Notes: generated by a model from the letters alone, not told the origin. A stretch of 64,000 nt of DNA from Lachnospiraceae bacterium (GCA_017465475.1 JAFTWC010000041.1:1-64000), one strand, 5' to 3'; numbered from the stretch's first letter, positions 34,073-43,016 are shown. Program-made: numbers and translations.

Positions 34073-34789
34073 ATGAGATTTACGGCGATAGATATTGAAA
34101 CAACGGGCCTGGGACCGGAAAAAGCAAGAATCATTGAAATCGGTGCGGTAAAATACGAGGACGGAAAACAAAAGGAAGTATTTTCTACGTTAATCAATCC
34201 GCAGTTGGCAGGGATTCCGCAGCGGATTACGGAGCTAACCGGGATTACGGATGAGATGGTAAAGGATGCTCCGGCGGAAGCAGAGGCCATGGGCTCTCTT
34301 TTGCGCTTTTTGGAAGGGGAAGAGGTACTGCTCGGACATAACATACCCTTTGATTTCAGCTTTTTAAAAGTGGCAGCGACGCGTCTGGGGGCGGAGTTTT
34401 CCTTCCGGGGAATCGATACTTTGGTGATAGCAAGACAGTGTTGCCCGGAACTGCCGAGTAAAACGTTGTCGGCGCTGTGTGAAGTATACGGAATAACAAA
34501 TGAACATGCCCATCGGGCCTATGAAGATGCCTGTGCGGCAGCGGAACTGTATGAGTGCTTGAGAGCGCAGTTTGAGGAGAAAAGCAAAGAAAGTTTTGAG
34601 CCGAAACCATTGTTTTATAAGGCGAAAAAAACAGAACCGGTGACAAAACGCCAGTGCAGTTATTTGCAAGGGTTAATTGCAATGCATGGACTGGATTTGA
34701 CACCGGATTATACGACGTTGACCAAAAGCGAAGCGTCGCGACTGATTGATACATTACTTGCAAAATACGGCAGAAGCGGGAAATTATAA
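34073..34789 (+). CDS. DnaQ-like 3'-5' exonuclease
   Basis: 238 residues from ATG 34073 (AAGGAG 34058-34063). DEDDh exonuclease motifs: Exo I AIDIETTGLG, Exo II GHNIPFDFSFL, Exo III HRAYEDACAAAELY. The C-terminal ~55 residues (KRQCSYLQGLIAMHGLDLTPDYTTLTKSEASRLIDTLLAKYG) resemble a small SAP-like or DUF3072-type helical module. It is too short for PolC and is probably a repair or proofreading-type nuclease, possibly working with nth upstream. It overlaps the convergent minus-strand gene by 6 bp. Confidence 0.88.
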   Translation: MRFTAIDIETTGLGPEKARIIEIGAVKYEDGKQKEVFSTLINPQLAGIPQRITELTGITDEMVKDAPAEAEAMGSLLRFLEGEEVLLGHNIPFDFSFLKVAATRLGAEFSFRGIDTLVIARQCCPELPSKTLSALCEVYGITNEHAHRAYEDACAAAELYECLRAQFEEKSKESFEPKPLFYKAKKTEPVTKRQCSYLQGLIAMHGLDLTPDYTTLTKSEASRLIDTLLAKYGRSGKL

Positions 34790-35605
34790 GTCCACGGCTG
34801 TGATTTGTTCCAAGTCCCGCAGGATGGAAGGCTTCATCAGAGTGGAAAGAGCTTCGGCAGACTCTTTTAATGCTTCGATTTTTTGAAACTCGCCCTGCTC
34901 TTTATACAGACGAGCTAATAAGGCATAGGTACCGGCGATGTCCGAACCGATGCTTACCGCATAGGCCAAAACCGTAATGGCATCCTCTTTTTTCTCGGCA
35001 GTGGCCAGTAAGGTTCCCCATTTCTGCAAACCGCGAATGAGAACGGTGAAGTTCTGATCATAAGCAGTAAGAAGATCTAAATTGGCGGTTCCGTAGGTAA
35101 GACGAAGCTCGGTATTGGAGATACCGGTAAGATTTAGAATTTTGCTGTCTGCAAGCTTACAAAGCTCCAGCTCGACGCCGGCCAGTTCCTCTGCCAGAGG
35201 AGCTGAGTAGTCCGGAGTGCGGGCGTAAGTGCTTTCCGGTAGAGAAGCATCGGAAGGTTCAAGCTCGGATAAGAGTTCATTGGCAATGCGATGAGCGTCC
35301 GAGGGTTCCGATACAACGGAAAAGGAACCGGAGTCATCGGTAAAGTCCGCCGGTGCAGAAACCGGGGCCGGATTGTGGGACAGTCGGGCAATATTGCCTG
35401 CTCCCGGAGTATAGTACCGGAACGGTAAAAATGAGTAAGGAACAGAAATATAATCCAGCGAAGAAATATCCTTTCGAGGAACAAACTTAGAGTCCCGCTC
35501 TTTTCTCCAAAATTCCTCGGAGTTTTTCTTGACATTTTTACCTCGGGACTTGCTAAAATGGATAAAAACAATTATAATAAGCGTTAAGCCAAACAAAATA
35601 GGCAT
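34784..35605 (-). CDS. Membrane-anchored protein with helical repeat-like C-terminus, unknown
   Basis: 273 residues, minus strand, AAAGG before the ATG. An N-terminal hydrophobic helix (ILFGLTLIIIVFIHF) is followed by a basic and then a Pro/Ser/Asp-rich linker (about 40-130). A helical C-terminal part (about 145-265) follows, including LAYAVSIGSDIAGTYALLARLYKEQGEFQKIEALKE, which looks like one or two tetratricopeptide-type helices. I recognise no characterised family. Orientation with a single N-terminal helix suggests an anchored cytosolic domain. It overlaps the exonuclease gene tail to tail. Confidence 0.75.
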   Translation of the reverse strand: MPILFGLTLIIIVFIHFSKSRGKNVKKNSEEFWRKERDSKFVPRKDISSLDYISVPYSFLPFRYYTPGAGNIARLSHNPAPVSAPADFTDDSGSFSVVSEPSDAHRIANELLSELEPSDASLPESTYARTPDYSAPLAEELAGVELELCKLADSKILNLTGISNTELRLTYGTANLDLLTAYDQNFTVLIRGLQKWGTLLATAEKKEDAITVLAYAVSIGSDIAGTYALLARLYKEQGEFQKIEALKESAEALSTLMKPSILRDLEQITAVDL

Positions 35606-35642
35606 TTCGTCACAACCTTTCAGGGAAAAGAGGTGTTAGTTC

Positions 35643-35741
35643 ATGTACAACAAAAAAACAAGAAAGCTGATTGCATCTATCGTTGCAGGTATCTTAGTAC
35701 TGGCCATGATTGTTCCGTTGTTTGCGGCAGCACTCAGATAG
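35643..35741 (+). CDS. 32-residue single-helix membrane peptide
   Basis: MYNKKTRKLIASIVAGILVL then AMIVPLFAAALR and a TAG stop. It has a basic N-terminus and one transmembrane-length helix. GAGGTG lies about 8 nt before the ATG and an intrinsic terminator follows 28 bp after the stop, so it looks like a genuine small gene that ordinary gene callers skip. It may be a membrane peptide or an uncleaved signal-type peptide. No function is assignable. Confidence 0.6.
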   Translation: MYNKKTRKLIASIVAGILVLAMIVPLFAAALR

Positions 35742-35769
35742 ACTACAATTAATATAACTATATCCGAGA

Positions 35770-35800
35770 AAACAGACGGTGTCAACCGTCTGTTTCGTTT
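35770..35800 (+). terminator. Intrinsic terminator after the small peptide gene
   Basis: AAACAGACGGT and ACCGTCTGTTT form an 11-bp stem with a GTCA loop, followed by a T-rich tract. Confidence 0.85.
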
Positions 35801-35896
35801 TATGCGAACGTGTCTATGACGGAGCATATCCACTTTAGTACTGACATAGAATGAAATAAGTGCGCGGGTATTTGGGAAAATGCCGGGGAGGTACCC

Positions 35897-37231
35897 ATGG
35901 GGAAAAAGATGATGCGGTATAGTTTAGCCGGGATGGCGGTATTGGCGGTTATTTTGTTGGCGACAGGACTTATCATTCAGTGGAGAAATAAAGGGCGGAT
36001 TGCCCCGGGAATTACGGTTTGCGGTCGGGATGTTTCGGGGATGACGGTAGAGGAGGTACGGGACGTTCTGACGGAAATTTTGCCGGAGTTTCTGACGGAA
36101 ATAAGATGCGGGATATTGCCGGAACATAACGTAGTGGTGCAAGCTGACACAGAAAACGAGGTGAACCTTTCTGTTCAGGGGATGGAGCTTGTTCTGCGAA
36201 CATCGTTACCACCGGTGCGAATTTTGGAAGAAGAAACCCTTTGCGCTGTTTTAACGGAGAGTAACAAAGCAAAGGTATGGGAGTGGCTTTATAAAGCATT
36301 AACCGGCTCTTGCTTTTGCATCCGACAGGCGGAACCGGTGGTGGTTTGGGAAGATAAAATGTTTGGAGAATGGCTTGCGGTGCTTGCGAAAGCGGTGGAG
36401 CAGGATTGTGTGGATGCTGAAGTTTCTTTGAAGAAGGGAAAACTTAAGGTGAGGCCGGGGAAAAACGGAGTTTTGCTGAATCGGGAAAAGGCATGGGTAG
36501 ATGCGGAGCAGCTGATGGCAGAAGTGGCGGAACGGTTAAAGGCCGGACCGATAGAAGAAATGGTACTTCGTCTTTTGGTGGAAGGAAAAACGACAATCCC
36601 GAAGCTGTCTACCGGACAGGCAAAGGCATGTAATACAATAATCGGGGAATTTACCACCGGATTTGCCGGTGCGGGCGAAGGACGCAGACAAAATATTAAA
36701 GCCGGGGCGAAACATTTGCACGGAAGAGTCATACTGCCGGGAGAAGAATTCTCTGTGGCAGCGGCGTTAATGCCCTTTACGGAAGTGAACGGCTATGCTG
36801 CAGGAGGAACCTATATCGGAGGACAATTGGCGGAAAGCATGGGCGGCGGTGTATGTCAGTTGTCTACCACATTGTACAATGCACTGTTGCAAACAAAATT
36901 GGAAATTACGGAACGGTATCCCCACTCTCTGCCGGTGGGATATGTTCCTTTGGGACAGGATGCGGCCATAGCGGGGGACTACAAAGATTTGAAATTTAAA
37001 AATACCACAGAGTCTCCCGTGGTGGTCTCTTGTGAAATCGAGGGTGAAACGGTTCATATTCTAATATATGGTACGGAAGCGGTAAAACGAGAAGCAGTTT
37101 CCTTTGAAACGGTGCTTACTGAGGAAACCGAAGAAAATGTAACGGTGGAAGTTTACCGCACCGAAGTAGGAGAAGACGGAGAGCCGGTAAGGGAACGGGT
37201 GAGTGTGGATCGGTATCGGGTGAAGGAATAG
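35897..37231 (+). CDS. VanW-family cell-envelope protein
   Basis: 444 residues. An N-terminal transmembrane helix (about 8-28), then a putative peptidoglycan-binding (YoaR-like) region from ITVCGRDVSGMTVEEVRDVL. The VanW domain spans about 255-390, with FSVAAALMPFTEVNGYAAGG, GGGVCQLSTTLYNALLQ and ERYPHSLPVGYVPLGQDAAI. The C-terminal ~50 residues resemble a G5-like strand-rich tail. It probably faces the cell wall. Despite the name, the family does not by itself give vancomycin resistance. GGGGAGG precedes the ATG. Confidence 0.9.
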   Translation: MGKKMMRYSLAGMAVLAVILLATGLIIQWRNKGRIAPGITVCGRDVSGMTVEEVRDVLTEILPEFLTEIRCGILPEHNVVVQADTENEVNLSVQGMELVLRTSLPPVRILEEETLCAVLTESNKAKVWEWLYKALTGSCFCIRQAEPVVVWEDKMFGEWLAVLAKAVEQDCVDAEVSLKKGKLKVRPGKNGVLLNREKAWVDAEQLMAEVAERLKAGPIEEMVLRLLVEGKTTIPKLSTGQAKACNTIIGEFTTGFAGAGEGRRQNIKAGAKHLHGRVILPGEEFSVAAALMPFTEVNGYAAGGTYIGGQLAESMGGGVCQLSTTLYNALLQTKLEITERYPHSLPVGYVPLGQDAAIAGDYKDLKFKNTTESPVVVSCEIEGETVHILIYGTEAVKREAVSFETVLTEETEENVTVEVYRTEVGEDGEPVRERVSVDRYRVKE

Positions 37232-37242
37232 GGGAGAGATAT

Positions 37243-37275
37243 GAAAAACACCCCCTGAGAAACTCAAGAGGTGTT
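37243..37275 (-). terminator. Terminator between vanW and the Rpn-like gene
   Basis: AAACACC and GGTGTTT (with inner pairing CTGAG/CTCA) form a stem; on the minus strand it is followed by a T run and ends the Rpn-like gene. It also lies just after the vanW stop. Confidence 0.6.
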
Positions 37276-37285
37276 TGGCGTTCTG

Positions 37286-38191
37286 TTATTGTTGCCGGGC
37301 AGTTGCCAGTAAGGCTTTTAGTTTGGCAATTTCTTCGTCCTTCTCGGCAATGGTAGCGCTCTTCTTTGCAATAGTTTCGTCCATCTCAACAATGAGTGCC
37401 TCTTTTTCGGCAATGATTGTTTCTTTCTTGGCAATGGTTGCTTCGGCCCGTTCTATTCGTATTTCCTGACCCCGACGAATGCGGTTTGCTTCTTCCACAC
37501 CTTCCATGTAGATGCGCATGGAAGCGTCCTGACTGGATTCAAACATGGTCTCTGCTGCGCTGGAAACATATTCGTTCTCTCGTGCCATCTGTTTAATCGC
37601 CTCCCAAGTAGTTGCTTTGAATAATCGTGCCCAGTGGTCGATGCCGTACTTGCGGTCCTCCTCTGTGGCAAGCTCTATTTGATTTAAGTTTACCACAGAT
37701 AGGGTAAATTTGTCACTATATATTTCATGGTTTTTCATATTTAGCAGCTTGTAGGTGGCATAAAACTCCGGTGAAAAGCCGTCTAAGTTATAGTCCAGAA
37801 AACCAATGTGCCAGACCGGCTTTACATCCAGATAAGATTCTCCTTTTTTCAATTGGTCGTAGGCTCGGCAGGTATAAGTCAACGAGCGTTCCGGCCAGTC
37901 TTTTTCATCTACTACCTGTACTTCAAAGTTTAAGATGCGGTCATCGTTAAGTTTGACTTTCAGGTCAAGAATAAACGTTTTATCCGTAGGTATGGTTTTA
38001 AATTCAAAAGGATTTAATACCTCCACGGAACTGATTTCTTCCGGATACATATGTAACAGAGAGGCACATAGTCCTCGTAATGCCTTGGGGTTCTTCTGAA
38101 AAACCACATGGAACATGCAGTCATTCATGAGCCGGTAGTCTACCTCCCCGGTGGCATCCTGTAGTGATGTGCAATGTTGTAAATTTGACAA
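37286..38191 (-). CDS. Rpn/PD-(D/E)XK nuclease-family protein with heptad-repeat tail
   Basis: 301 residues from a TTG start at 38191 with AAGGAGGA (38196-38203) correctly placed; the ATG at 38218 has no ribosome site. The first ~210 residues match the Rpn family: DYRLMNDCMFHVVFQ near the start, FILDLKVKLNDDRILNFEVQV with the D..EvQ nuclease motif, and the SLTYTCRAYDQLKKGESY motif. From about residue 250 comes a 7-residue periodic coiled coil: units such as TIAKKET, IIAEKEA, LIVEMDE, TIAKKSA, TIAEKDE. Rpn proteins are recombination-promoting nucleases and some act in phage defence. Repeat number could vary by slippage. Confidence 0.8.
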   Translation of the reverse strand: MSNLQHCTSLQDATGEVDYRLMNDCMFHVVFQKNPKALRGLCASLLHMYPEEISSVEVLNPFEFKTIPTDKTFILDLKVKLNDDRILNFEVQVVDEKDWPERSLTYTCRAYDQLKKGESYLDVKPVWHIGFLDYNLDGFSPEFYATYKLLNMKNHEIYSDKFTLSVVNLNQIELATEEDRKYGIDHWARLFKATTWEAIKQMARENEYVSSAAETMFESSQDASMRIYMEGVEEANRIRRGQEIRIERAEATIAKKETIIAEKEALIVEMDETIAKKSATIAEKDEEIAKLKALLATARQQ

Positions 38192-38568
38192 AATTCTCCT
38201 CCTTTTTAACTTGATCATACGTTACTGTTGTTGCAATTTCATTCCATGGAACTGTCGGCGGACTCCGCCGTAGAAGTGCAATGTCTGTTTTTGCGCGACC
38301 ACACGTGCGCAAGTGTGGGAAAACACGACTTTGCCAGATTAGAACGTCTAAACTTGTTTCTGCATCTATCATACCACCACCGGTCCTCAAAATCAACTTG
38401 GCATATGTCACGAAAAAATCTTAGAAATTTGTGGAAAATGCACAAAGAAAAACACCTGTAAAAATGCCGAGAAACCCAGTAAAATCAACAGGTTCCGAAG
38501 AACGGTCGCAGTGCAAAGACACCCTTAGGTATTCTTTACCAAAAGGTTAAGAAATCTTCACTGAATGT

Positions 38569-38594
38569 CGATATAAAACGATATAAGTATATCG
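38569..38594. repeat. Short repeats in the 38219-38659 gap
   Basis: CGATATAAAA is followed directly by CGATATAAGT, and the second unit forms a palindrome with ATATCG (38579-38594). The remaining ~350 bp of this gap hold no gene I can support. The repeat may be a promoter or operator of the glycan island. Confidence 0.35.
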
Positions 38595-38659
38595 GAAAAG
38601 GATGCCGTGAGGTTTGTCTTCGGCACTGAAAATATTACATACGAAAGAGGGGAGAAGGT

Positions 38660-39433
38660 ATGAAGGTTGTTATCTTGGCGGGGGGCTTAGGAACCCGTAT
38701 CAGTGAAGAAAGTCATTTAAAGCCGAAGCCGATGATTGCCATCGGAGATGCGCCGATTCTGTGGCACATTATGAAGGGCTATTCCCATTACGGATTTAAC
38801 GAATTTGTGATTTGTTGCGGCTACAAGGGACATATCATCAAGGAATATTTTGCGGATTACTATTTGCATCGTTCCGACATTACCTTTGACTTTACCAACG
38901 GAAATGAAATGATTGTGCACAACAATGTGGCGGAGCCGTGGAAAGTGACCCTGGTGGATACAGGACTCCATACCCAGACAGGCGGACGTATCAAACGGAT
39001 TCGCAACTACATCGGCAATGAACCGTTCCTTTGCACCTACGGTGACGGTGTGTCGGATGTGGATATCAATAAGCTGGTGGAGTTCCACAAGAGTCACGGG
39101 AAAATTGCCACTATTACGGCGGTGCAGCCGGGTAATAAGTTCGGTGTGTTGGAAATCGGGGACAATCAGGTGATTCAGAAGTTTACGGAAAAAGGTAAGG
39201 AAGAGGGCGGCTGGATTAATGCCGGCTTCATGGTACTGGGACCGGAAGTGTTTGATATGATAGAGGAAGATTCCACCATATTGGAACGGAAGCCTTTTGA
39301 AACCCTGGCTGCCATGGGGGAACTGGTGGCATATAAATACGACGGATTCTGGCAGTGTATGGACACCCAGAGAGACAAGCACTATTTAGAGGCAATGTTG
39401 GAGAGAGGTGATGCTCCGTGGATCAAATGGTAA
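38660..39433 (+). CDS. rfbF: Glucose-1-phosphate cytidylyltransferase
   Basis: 257 residues, the RfbF length. The nucleotidyltransferase signature MKVVILAGGLGTRISEESHLKPKPM is followed by GYKGHIIKEYFADYY and CTYGDGVSDVDI (metal-binding Asp), and EGGWINAGFMVLGPEVFD near 190. It makes CDP-glucose from CTP and glucose-1-phosphate, the first step to 3,6-dideoxyhexoses and related sugars. The usual next enzymes (CDP-glucose 4,6-dehydratase RfbG and RfbH) are not in the window. Its 3' end overlaps the next glycosyltransferase by 16 nt. Confidence 0.95.
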   Translation: MKVVILAGGLGTRISEESHLKPKPMIAIGDAPILWHIMKGYSHYGFNEFVICCGYKGHIIKEYFADYYLHRSDITFDFTNGNEMIVHNNVAEPWKVTLVDTGLHTQTGGRIKRIRNYIGNEPFLCTYGDGVSDVDINKLVEFHKSHGKIATITAVQPGNKFGVLEIGDNQVIQKFTEKGKEEGGWINAGFMVLGPEVFDMIEEDSTILERKPFETLAAMGELVAYKYDGFWQCMDTQRDKHYLEAMLERGDAPWIKW

Positions 39434-40401
39434 AGGTAAGTGTCATTATGCTGACCTATAACAGGGAAGCACTGGTGGGACGGGCCATTGAGTCCATCTT
39501 AGCTCAGACCATGAAAGAATTTGAATATATCATTGTGGACAACGGTTCCACAGACCGGAGCGGCGCCATCGCTGAGGAATATGCAAAGAAGGATGCCCGC
39601 ATCCGGGTACTGCACATCCCGAAGAGTAATATCGGCACCGGAAGAAATGCGGGACTGGACGCGGCAAAGGGCGAGTACATCACCTTTATTGACGATGACG
39701 ACACGGCAGAACCGGACATGCTGGAGTTTTTGTACGGACTGGCGAAAGAAGCGGGGGCGGAGATTTCGGTGTGCGGGTCCGTAAAGGAAGCAGACGGTGA
39801 ATTGTCACCGAACTGTGTATTTGATGAAAAACTCATTCTGACACCGGAGGAAGCAGTGATAACCCTTCTGGAACGAAAGAAAATAAAGACCGGTATGCCG
39901 GCAAAGTTGGTAAAACGGGAACTGTTTGAGGGAGTTCGGTTCCCTACGGAAGGCAAATACGAAGACATCCGCACCACCTATAAATACTTTGCCATTGCCA
40001 ACCGTGTGGTGGCCCAGGGAAGTCCGAAATACCGGGTACTTCGCCATGTTGGAAATAACTCCGCATTTACCACAAACGATGTGCTTCTGACACCGGAGCA
40101 GCTGGACGAGTACTTTGAAGCATTCCGGGAACGGACGGAATACTTATCCGACAAACTTCCGAAGATTGCAGACTATGCCCAATACAGCGAATGGTCTTAC
40201 ATGATTTCTATGTGTAACAAGATATCGAGAAACAAACTGGCATCCTGCCAGAAACAGTTGGAGTTTGTGAAGAAAGAGCTGACGGAGCATTACGATGAAT
40301 TCTATGGGTCGGAGTATATTGAAGAGTTTGAGAAGGAGTTTATGAGGGAGTATATAGAGCATTCTGTGGGAAAAAGATTAGGGGTCAGTGCATTGCTTTA
40401 A
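39418..40401 (+). CDS. Family 2 glycosyltransferase
   Basis: 327 residues; GTG at 39418 or ATG at 39427 may be the start. GT-A fold: VSVIMLTYNREALVGRAIESIL, VDNGSTDRSGAIAEEYAKKD and the acidic motif TFIDDDDTAEPDML (about residue 88). The C-terminal ~100 residues are helical. It transfers a sugar to a glycan or protein acceptor. The rfbF overlap suggests that it uses or follows the CDP-glucose branch. No membrane helix. Confidence 0.92.
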   Translation: MDQMVKVSVIMLTYNREALVGRAIESILAQTMKEFEYIIVDNGSTDRSGAIAEEYAKKDARIRVLHIPKSNIGTGRNAGLDAAKGEYITFIDDDDTAEPDMLEFLYGLAKEAGAEISVCGSVKEADGELSPNCVFDEKLILTPEEAVITLLERKKIKTGMPAKLVKRELFEGVRFPTEGKYEDIRTTYKYFAIANRVVAQGSPKYRVLRHVGNNSAFTTNDVLLTPEQLDEYFEAFRERTEYLSDKLPKIADYAQYSEWSYMISMCNKISRNKLASCQKQLEFVKKELTEHYDEFYGSEYIEEFEKEFMREYIEHSVGKRLGVSALL

Positions 40402-40421
40402 AAGGAAGTGAGGGAATTGTC

Positions 40422-41726
40422 ATGAGATTTGCAAATATTTATTGGCAAAATACGGAGATAAAAAACGGAACAAAACGTGTTAATATAGGAGATAATTTAC
40501 AATTTTTTGCAGTAGATAATCTTTATAGCAAAATGCAGATTGATAGCAAGGAAATTGTATATTTGAAGATGGAAGAATTATGTGACTATAAGGGAGAATA
40601 TTTGATTTTGCCAATGAATTGGTCTTTGTTTGATTTGAATTATATGCGAGAGGGTCGAATTGCAATATCACCATACATTTTTCCGGTTTTTTTAGCAATG
40701 ACAATTGAATCGGCAACACATAATGATGACTATTTTAATGAGTATAATATCGCTTACTTAAAAAGGTATGAGCCAATCGGCTGTCGTGATGAATATACCA
40801 TGCAAAAACTACGTGATTACGGTGTTGTTGCATACTTGAATGGGTGTTTGACACTTGCATTTGATAAAAGAGAAAAGGGGGAGAAGCAGGAAAAGATATT
40901 TATAGTTGATGCCCCTAGAGAATTAGAGATGTATATGCCGGAAGATATTAAGAAAAAATGCGAGGTTTTAACGCAACAATATTATTATGAGGAAGAAGTG
41001 ACAGAGGAAGAAGTTATCAGCAAAATTAAGGCACAGTATTGTAAATATGCAGAAGAGGGAGCTCTAATTGTGACGTCAAGACTACATGTTGCGTCTCCTG
41101 CGGTAGCAATGGGGATACCGGTGATTTTTGCGAGAGATAGAATTGATTACCGTTTTGCTTGGATAGATAAATTGTTGCCGTTGTATGAACGACAGGATTA
41201 CGGGCGGATAAATTGGGATCCTGATGTAATTGAGTGTGAAGAAATCAAGAATCGAATGATTGATAATGCAATAAAGAGAATAAAAGACACCTATGAAAAG
41301 AATTCCTGTTATGAAATTAGTGATTTTTTTGAAAATAGAGAAACTAGAAATTATGTCAAATTTCAAGAGACCATTCAGGGTAATCTGTGTCGCGCGTACG
41401 AATTTATAGCAGGCAGATATGATAAAAGTGCCAGTTTTTATTATAGTATTTGGGGTGCAACAAAAGGAGCAGAGGAATTTTTCTGTTATATGAAAGAAGA
41501 GTATCCAAATGCTGAATTACGATGCGTTATAGATATGTATAGAGAAGAAGTATTTCATGGAATTAAGATGGTAAAACCGGAACAGTTTCAGTTGACAGAT
41601 AATGAAGTGGTAATTGTTCTTGCGGTAAAAGCATCTAATATGGCGGAAGAGGTGTTTGGAAATAAAAGGATACAATCCAAAGACTATGTATGTGTAGGTG
41701 ATTTGTTTTTTAGAGATAAAAAATGA
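40422..41726 (+). CDS. Polysaccharide pyruvyl transferase-like protein with extra C-terminal domain
   Basis: 434 residues. The first ~290 fit the polysaccharide pyruvyl transferase family: NIGDNLQFFAVDNLY at the start, EPIGCRDEYTMQKLRDYGV, then LIVTSRLHVASPAVAMGIPVIFAR near 220-245. The last ~130 residues look like a small Rossmann-type unit (FYYSIWGATKGAEEFF...AELRCVIDMYREEVFHGI...VVIVLAV). It may add pyruvyl ketals to a glycan or act as a glycosyltransferase-like enzyme. Base composition becomes markedly A/T-rich from this gene on. Confidence 0.75.
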   Translation: MRFANIYWQNTEIKNGTKRVNIGDNLQFFAVDNLYSKMQIDSKEIVYLKMEELCDYKGEYLILPMNWSLFDLNYMREGRIAISPYIFPVFLAMTIESATHNDDYFNEYNIAYLKRYEPIGCRDEYTMQKLRDYGVVAYLNGCLTLAFDKREKGEKQEKIFIVDAPRELEMYMPEDIKKKCEVLTQQYYYEEEVTEEEVISKIKAQYCKYAEEGALIVTSRLHVASPAVAMGIPVIFARDRIDYRFAWIDKLLPLYERQDYGRINWDPDVIECEEIKNRMIDNAIKRIKDTYEKNSCYEISDFFENRETRNYVKFQETIQGNLCRAYEFIAGRYDKSASFYYSIWGATKGAEEFFCYMKEEYPNAELRCVIDMYREEVFHGIKMVKPEQFQLTDNEVVIVLAVKASNMAEEVFGNKRIQSKDYVCVGDLFFRDKK

Positions 41727-41777
41727 GAAGCAGTTAATGAGTTGTACGGAATAAAATGATGATTGAAAGGATACGGA

Positions 41778-43016
41778 ATGGAAAAAGTACAAAATTATGC
41801 ATGGCCTATTACGGCGGTAAGTAAAGAAGATTATACTGTTATTCTGGATTGTGTAAGGGAGAATAAGGAGAAGTTTGAGGGAAAGCAGATATTAATTTTT
41901 GGTGCGGGAATTCGAGGCGCAGAATTTTCGGTTGTATTGGAAGGAGAAGGCTATACAAATATTGTTTTCACTGACAATAATAAAGAAAAGTGGGGCGGGG
42001 TAATAGATGGTTATCCTATTATTAGTGTGGAAGAGGCACTAAACAGGAGGGAAAATGTTGTTTATATGATTTCTGTAGAAGAAGGTGACTCTATCAGAGA
42101 TCAGTTGCTAAATGCTGGGTTGGAAGAAAATAAAGATTTTTATTATCCTAAAGCAGATTTATATGAAAGGTTCACGGAGGAATTTCGTCGCCCGATGAAA
42201 GATGAGATATTAGTTATGGGTGATTGCATGTTTGAAGTGATTTCTTTCTATGATAAAAACAAGGACTCATTATCTGAAATCATGCAACAACAGTTAGGTT
42301 ATGAAAATGTAAAATTGTTAACAATGCATGGAATGGGAATGCCTTCGTTTTATCATGTGTTAAAAGGACAGTTGAATTGCGGATATAAACCTTCCGTTTT
42401 TGTTGTGATGTTGAATTTTGAAACACTTACCGGAAAACAACATCTACTGCCACGGTCGCAACATACAAAGTTAGCACGAATGGTGAGTGAAACGGCACCG
42501 GATCCGGACGAAGAATTGAAACGATATGCAGAATTAACAGAAGAGAGAGTAAAAAATGTGCAAGCAGAGTTTTTTACTACAAACAATATGTCGTCTGCAA
42601 AAATGTCCAATAATAGTAAGGGTAAAATAAGTGATAGTGCATCCAAGGTGTTTTTTAAGTTGAATTATATGTATAAACTTGATACAGAGATGGAAAGTAT
42701 CCAATATCTGAGGGAAGTCCTGAGAATGGCTAAAGAAAAAGATTTTCAGGTGCTTCCGTTTGTTCCTCCGGTAAATTATCAGCGCGGAGAAGAACTCTTT
42801 GGAAGCGCATTTGAACAAGCGTACAGTCATAATTTGACGGCACTAACAGAGGTTGTGGAAGAAGAGGGATTCCATTTGCTAGATTTAAGTCATATATGCA
42901 CTAGGGAGCTTTTTGCTCACGCTTCAACACCGGATGAAACAACAAATTATGAAGGTCGCACATTAGTTGCAAAGAAGATATGTGAAGAATTATGCAGAAT
43001 GGAGAAGAACGTATGA
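41778..43016 (+). CDS. Rossmann-domain plus SGNH-hydrolase-like protein
   Basis: 412 residues from ATG 41778 (AAAGGA at 41766-41771). Residues 25-130 form a Rossmann-like domain (KQILIFGAGIRGAEFSVVLEGEGYTNIVFTDNN, GVIDGYPIISVEEAL) resembling NAD-type domains attached to surface-glycan enzymes. From about 140 a second domain begins EILVMGDCMFEV, like block I of SGNH esterases but with Cys in place of Ser, and ends STPDETTNYEGRTLVAKKICEEL, where the family's H-x-x-x-G motif has lost its His. It may be an acyltransferase, an inactive homologue or a carrier-binding protein. The stop overlaps the carrier protein gene (ATGA). Confidence 0.6.
   Translation: MEKVQNYAWPITAVSKEDYTVILDCVRENKEKFEGKQILIFGAGIRGAEFSVVLEGEGYTNIVFTDNNKEKWGGVIDGYPIISVEEALNRRENVVYMISVEEGDSIRDQLLNAGLEENKDFYYPKADLYERFTEEFRRPMKDEILVMGDCMFEVISFYDKNKDSLSEIMQQQLGYENVKLLTMHGMGMPSFYHVLKGQLNCGYKPSVFVVMLNFETLTGKQHLLPRSQHTKLARMVSETAPDPDEELKRYAELTEERVKNVQAEFFTTNNMSSAKMSNNSKGKISDSASKVFFKLNYMYKLDTEMESIQYLREVLRMAKEKDFQVLPFVPPVNYQRGEELFGSAFEQAYSHNLTALTEVVEEEGFHLLDLSHICTRELFAHASTPDETTNYEGRTLVAKKICEELCRMEKNV

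Noticed and set aside
35897-37231. Vancomycin resistance determinant
   Set aside because: VanW-domain proteins are common in Clostridia; no vanHAX-type genes are nearby.
38121-38461. Several 65-95-codon frames in the gap before rfbF
   Set aside because: No ribosome sites, no protein-like composition and mutual overlap on both strands.
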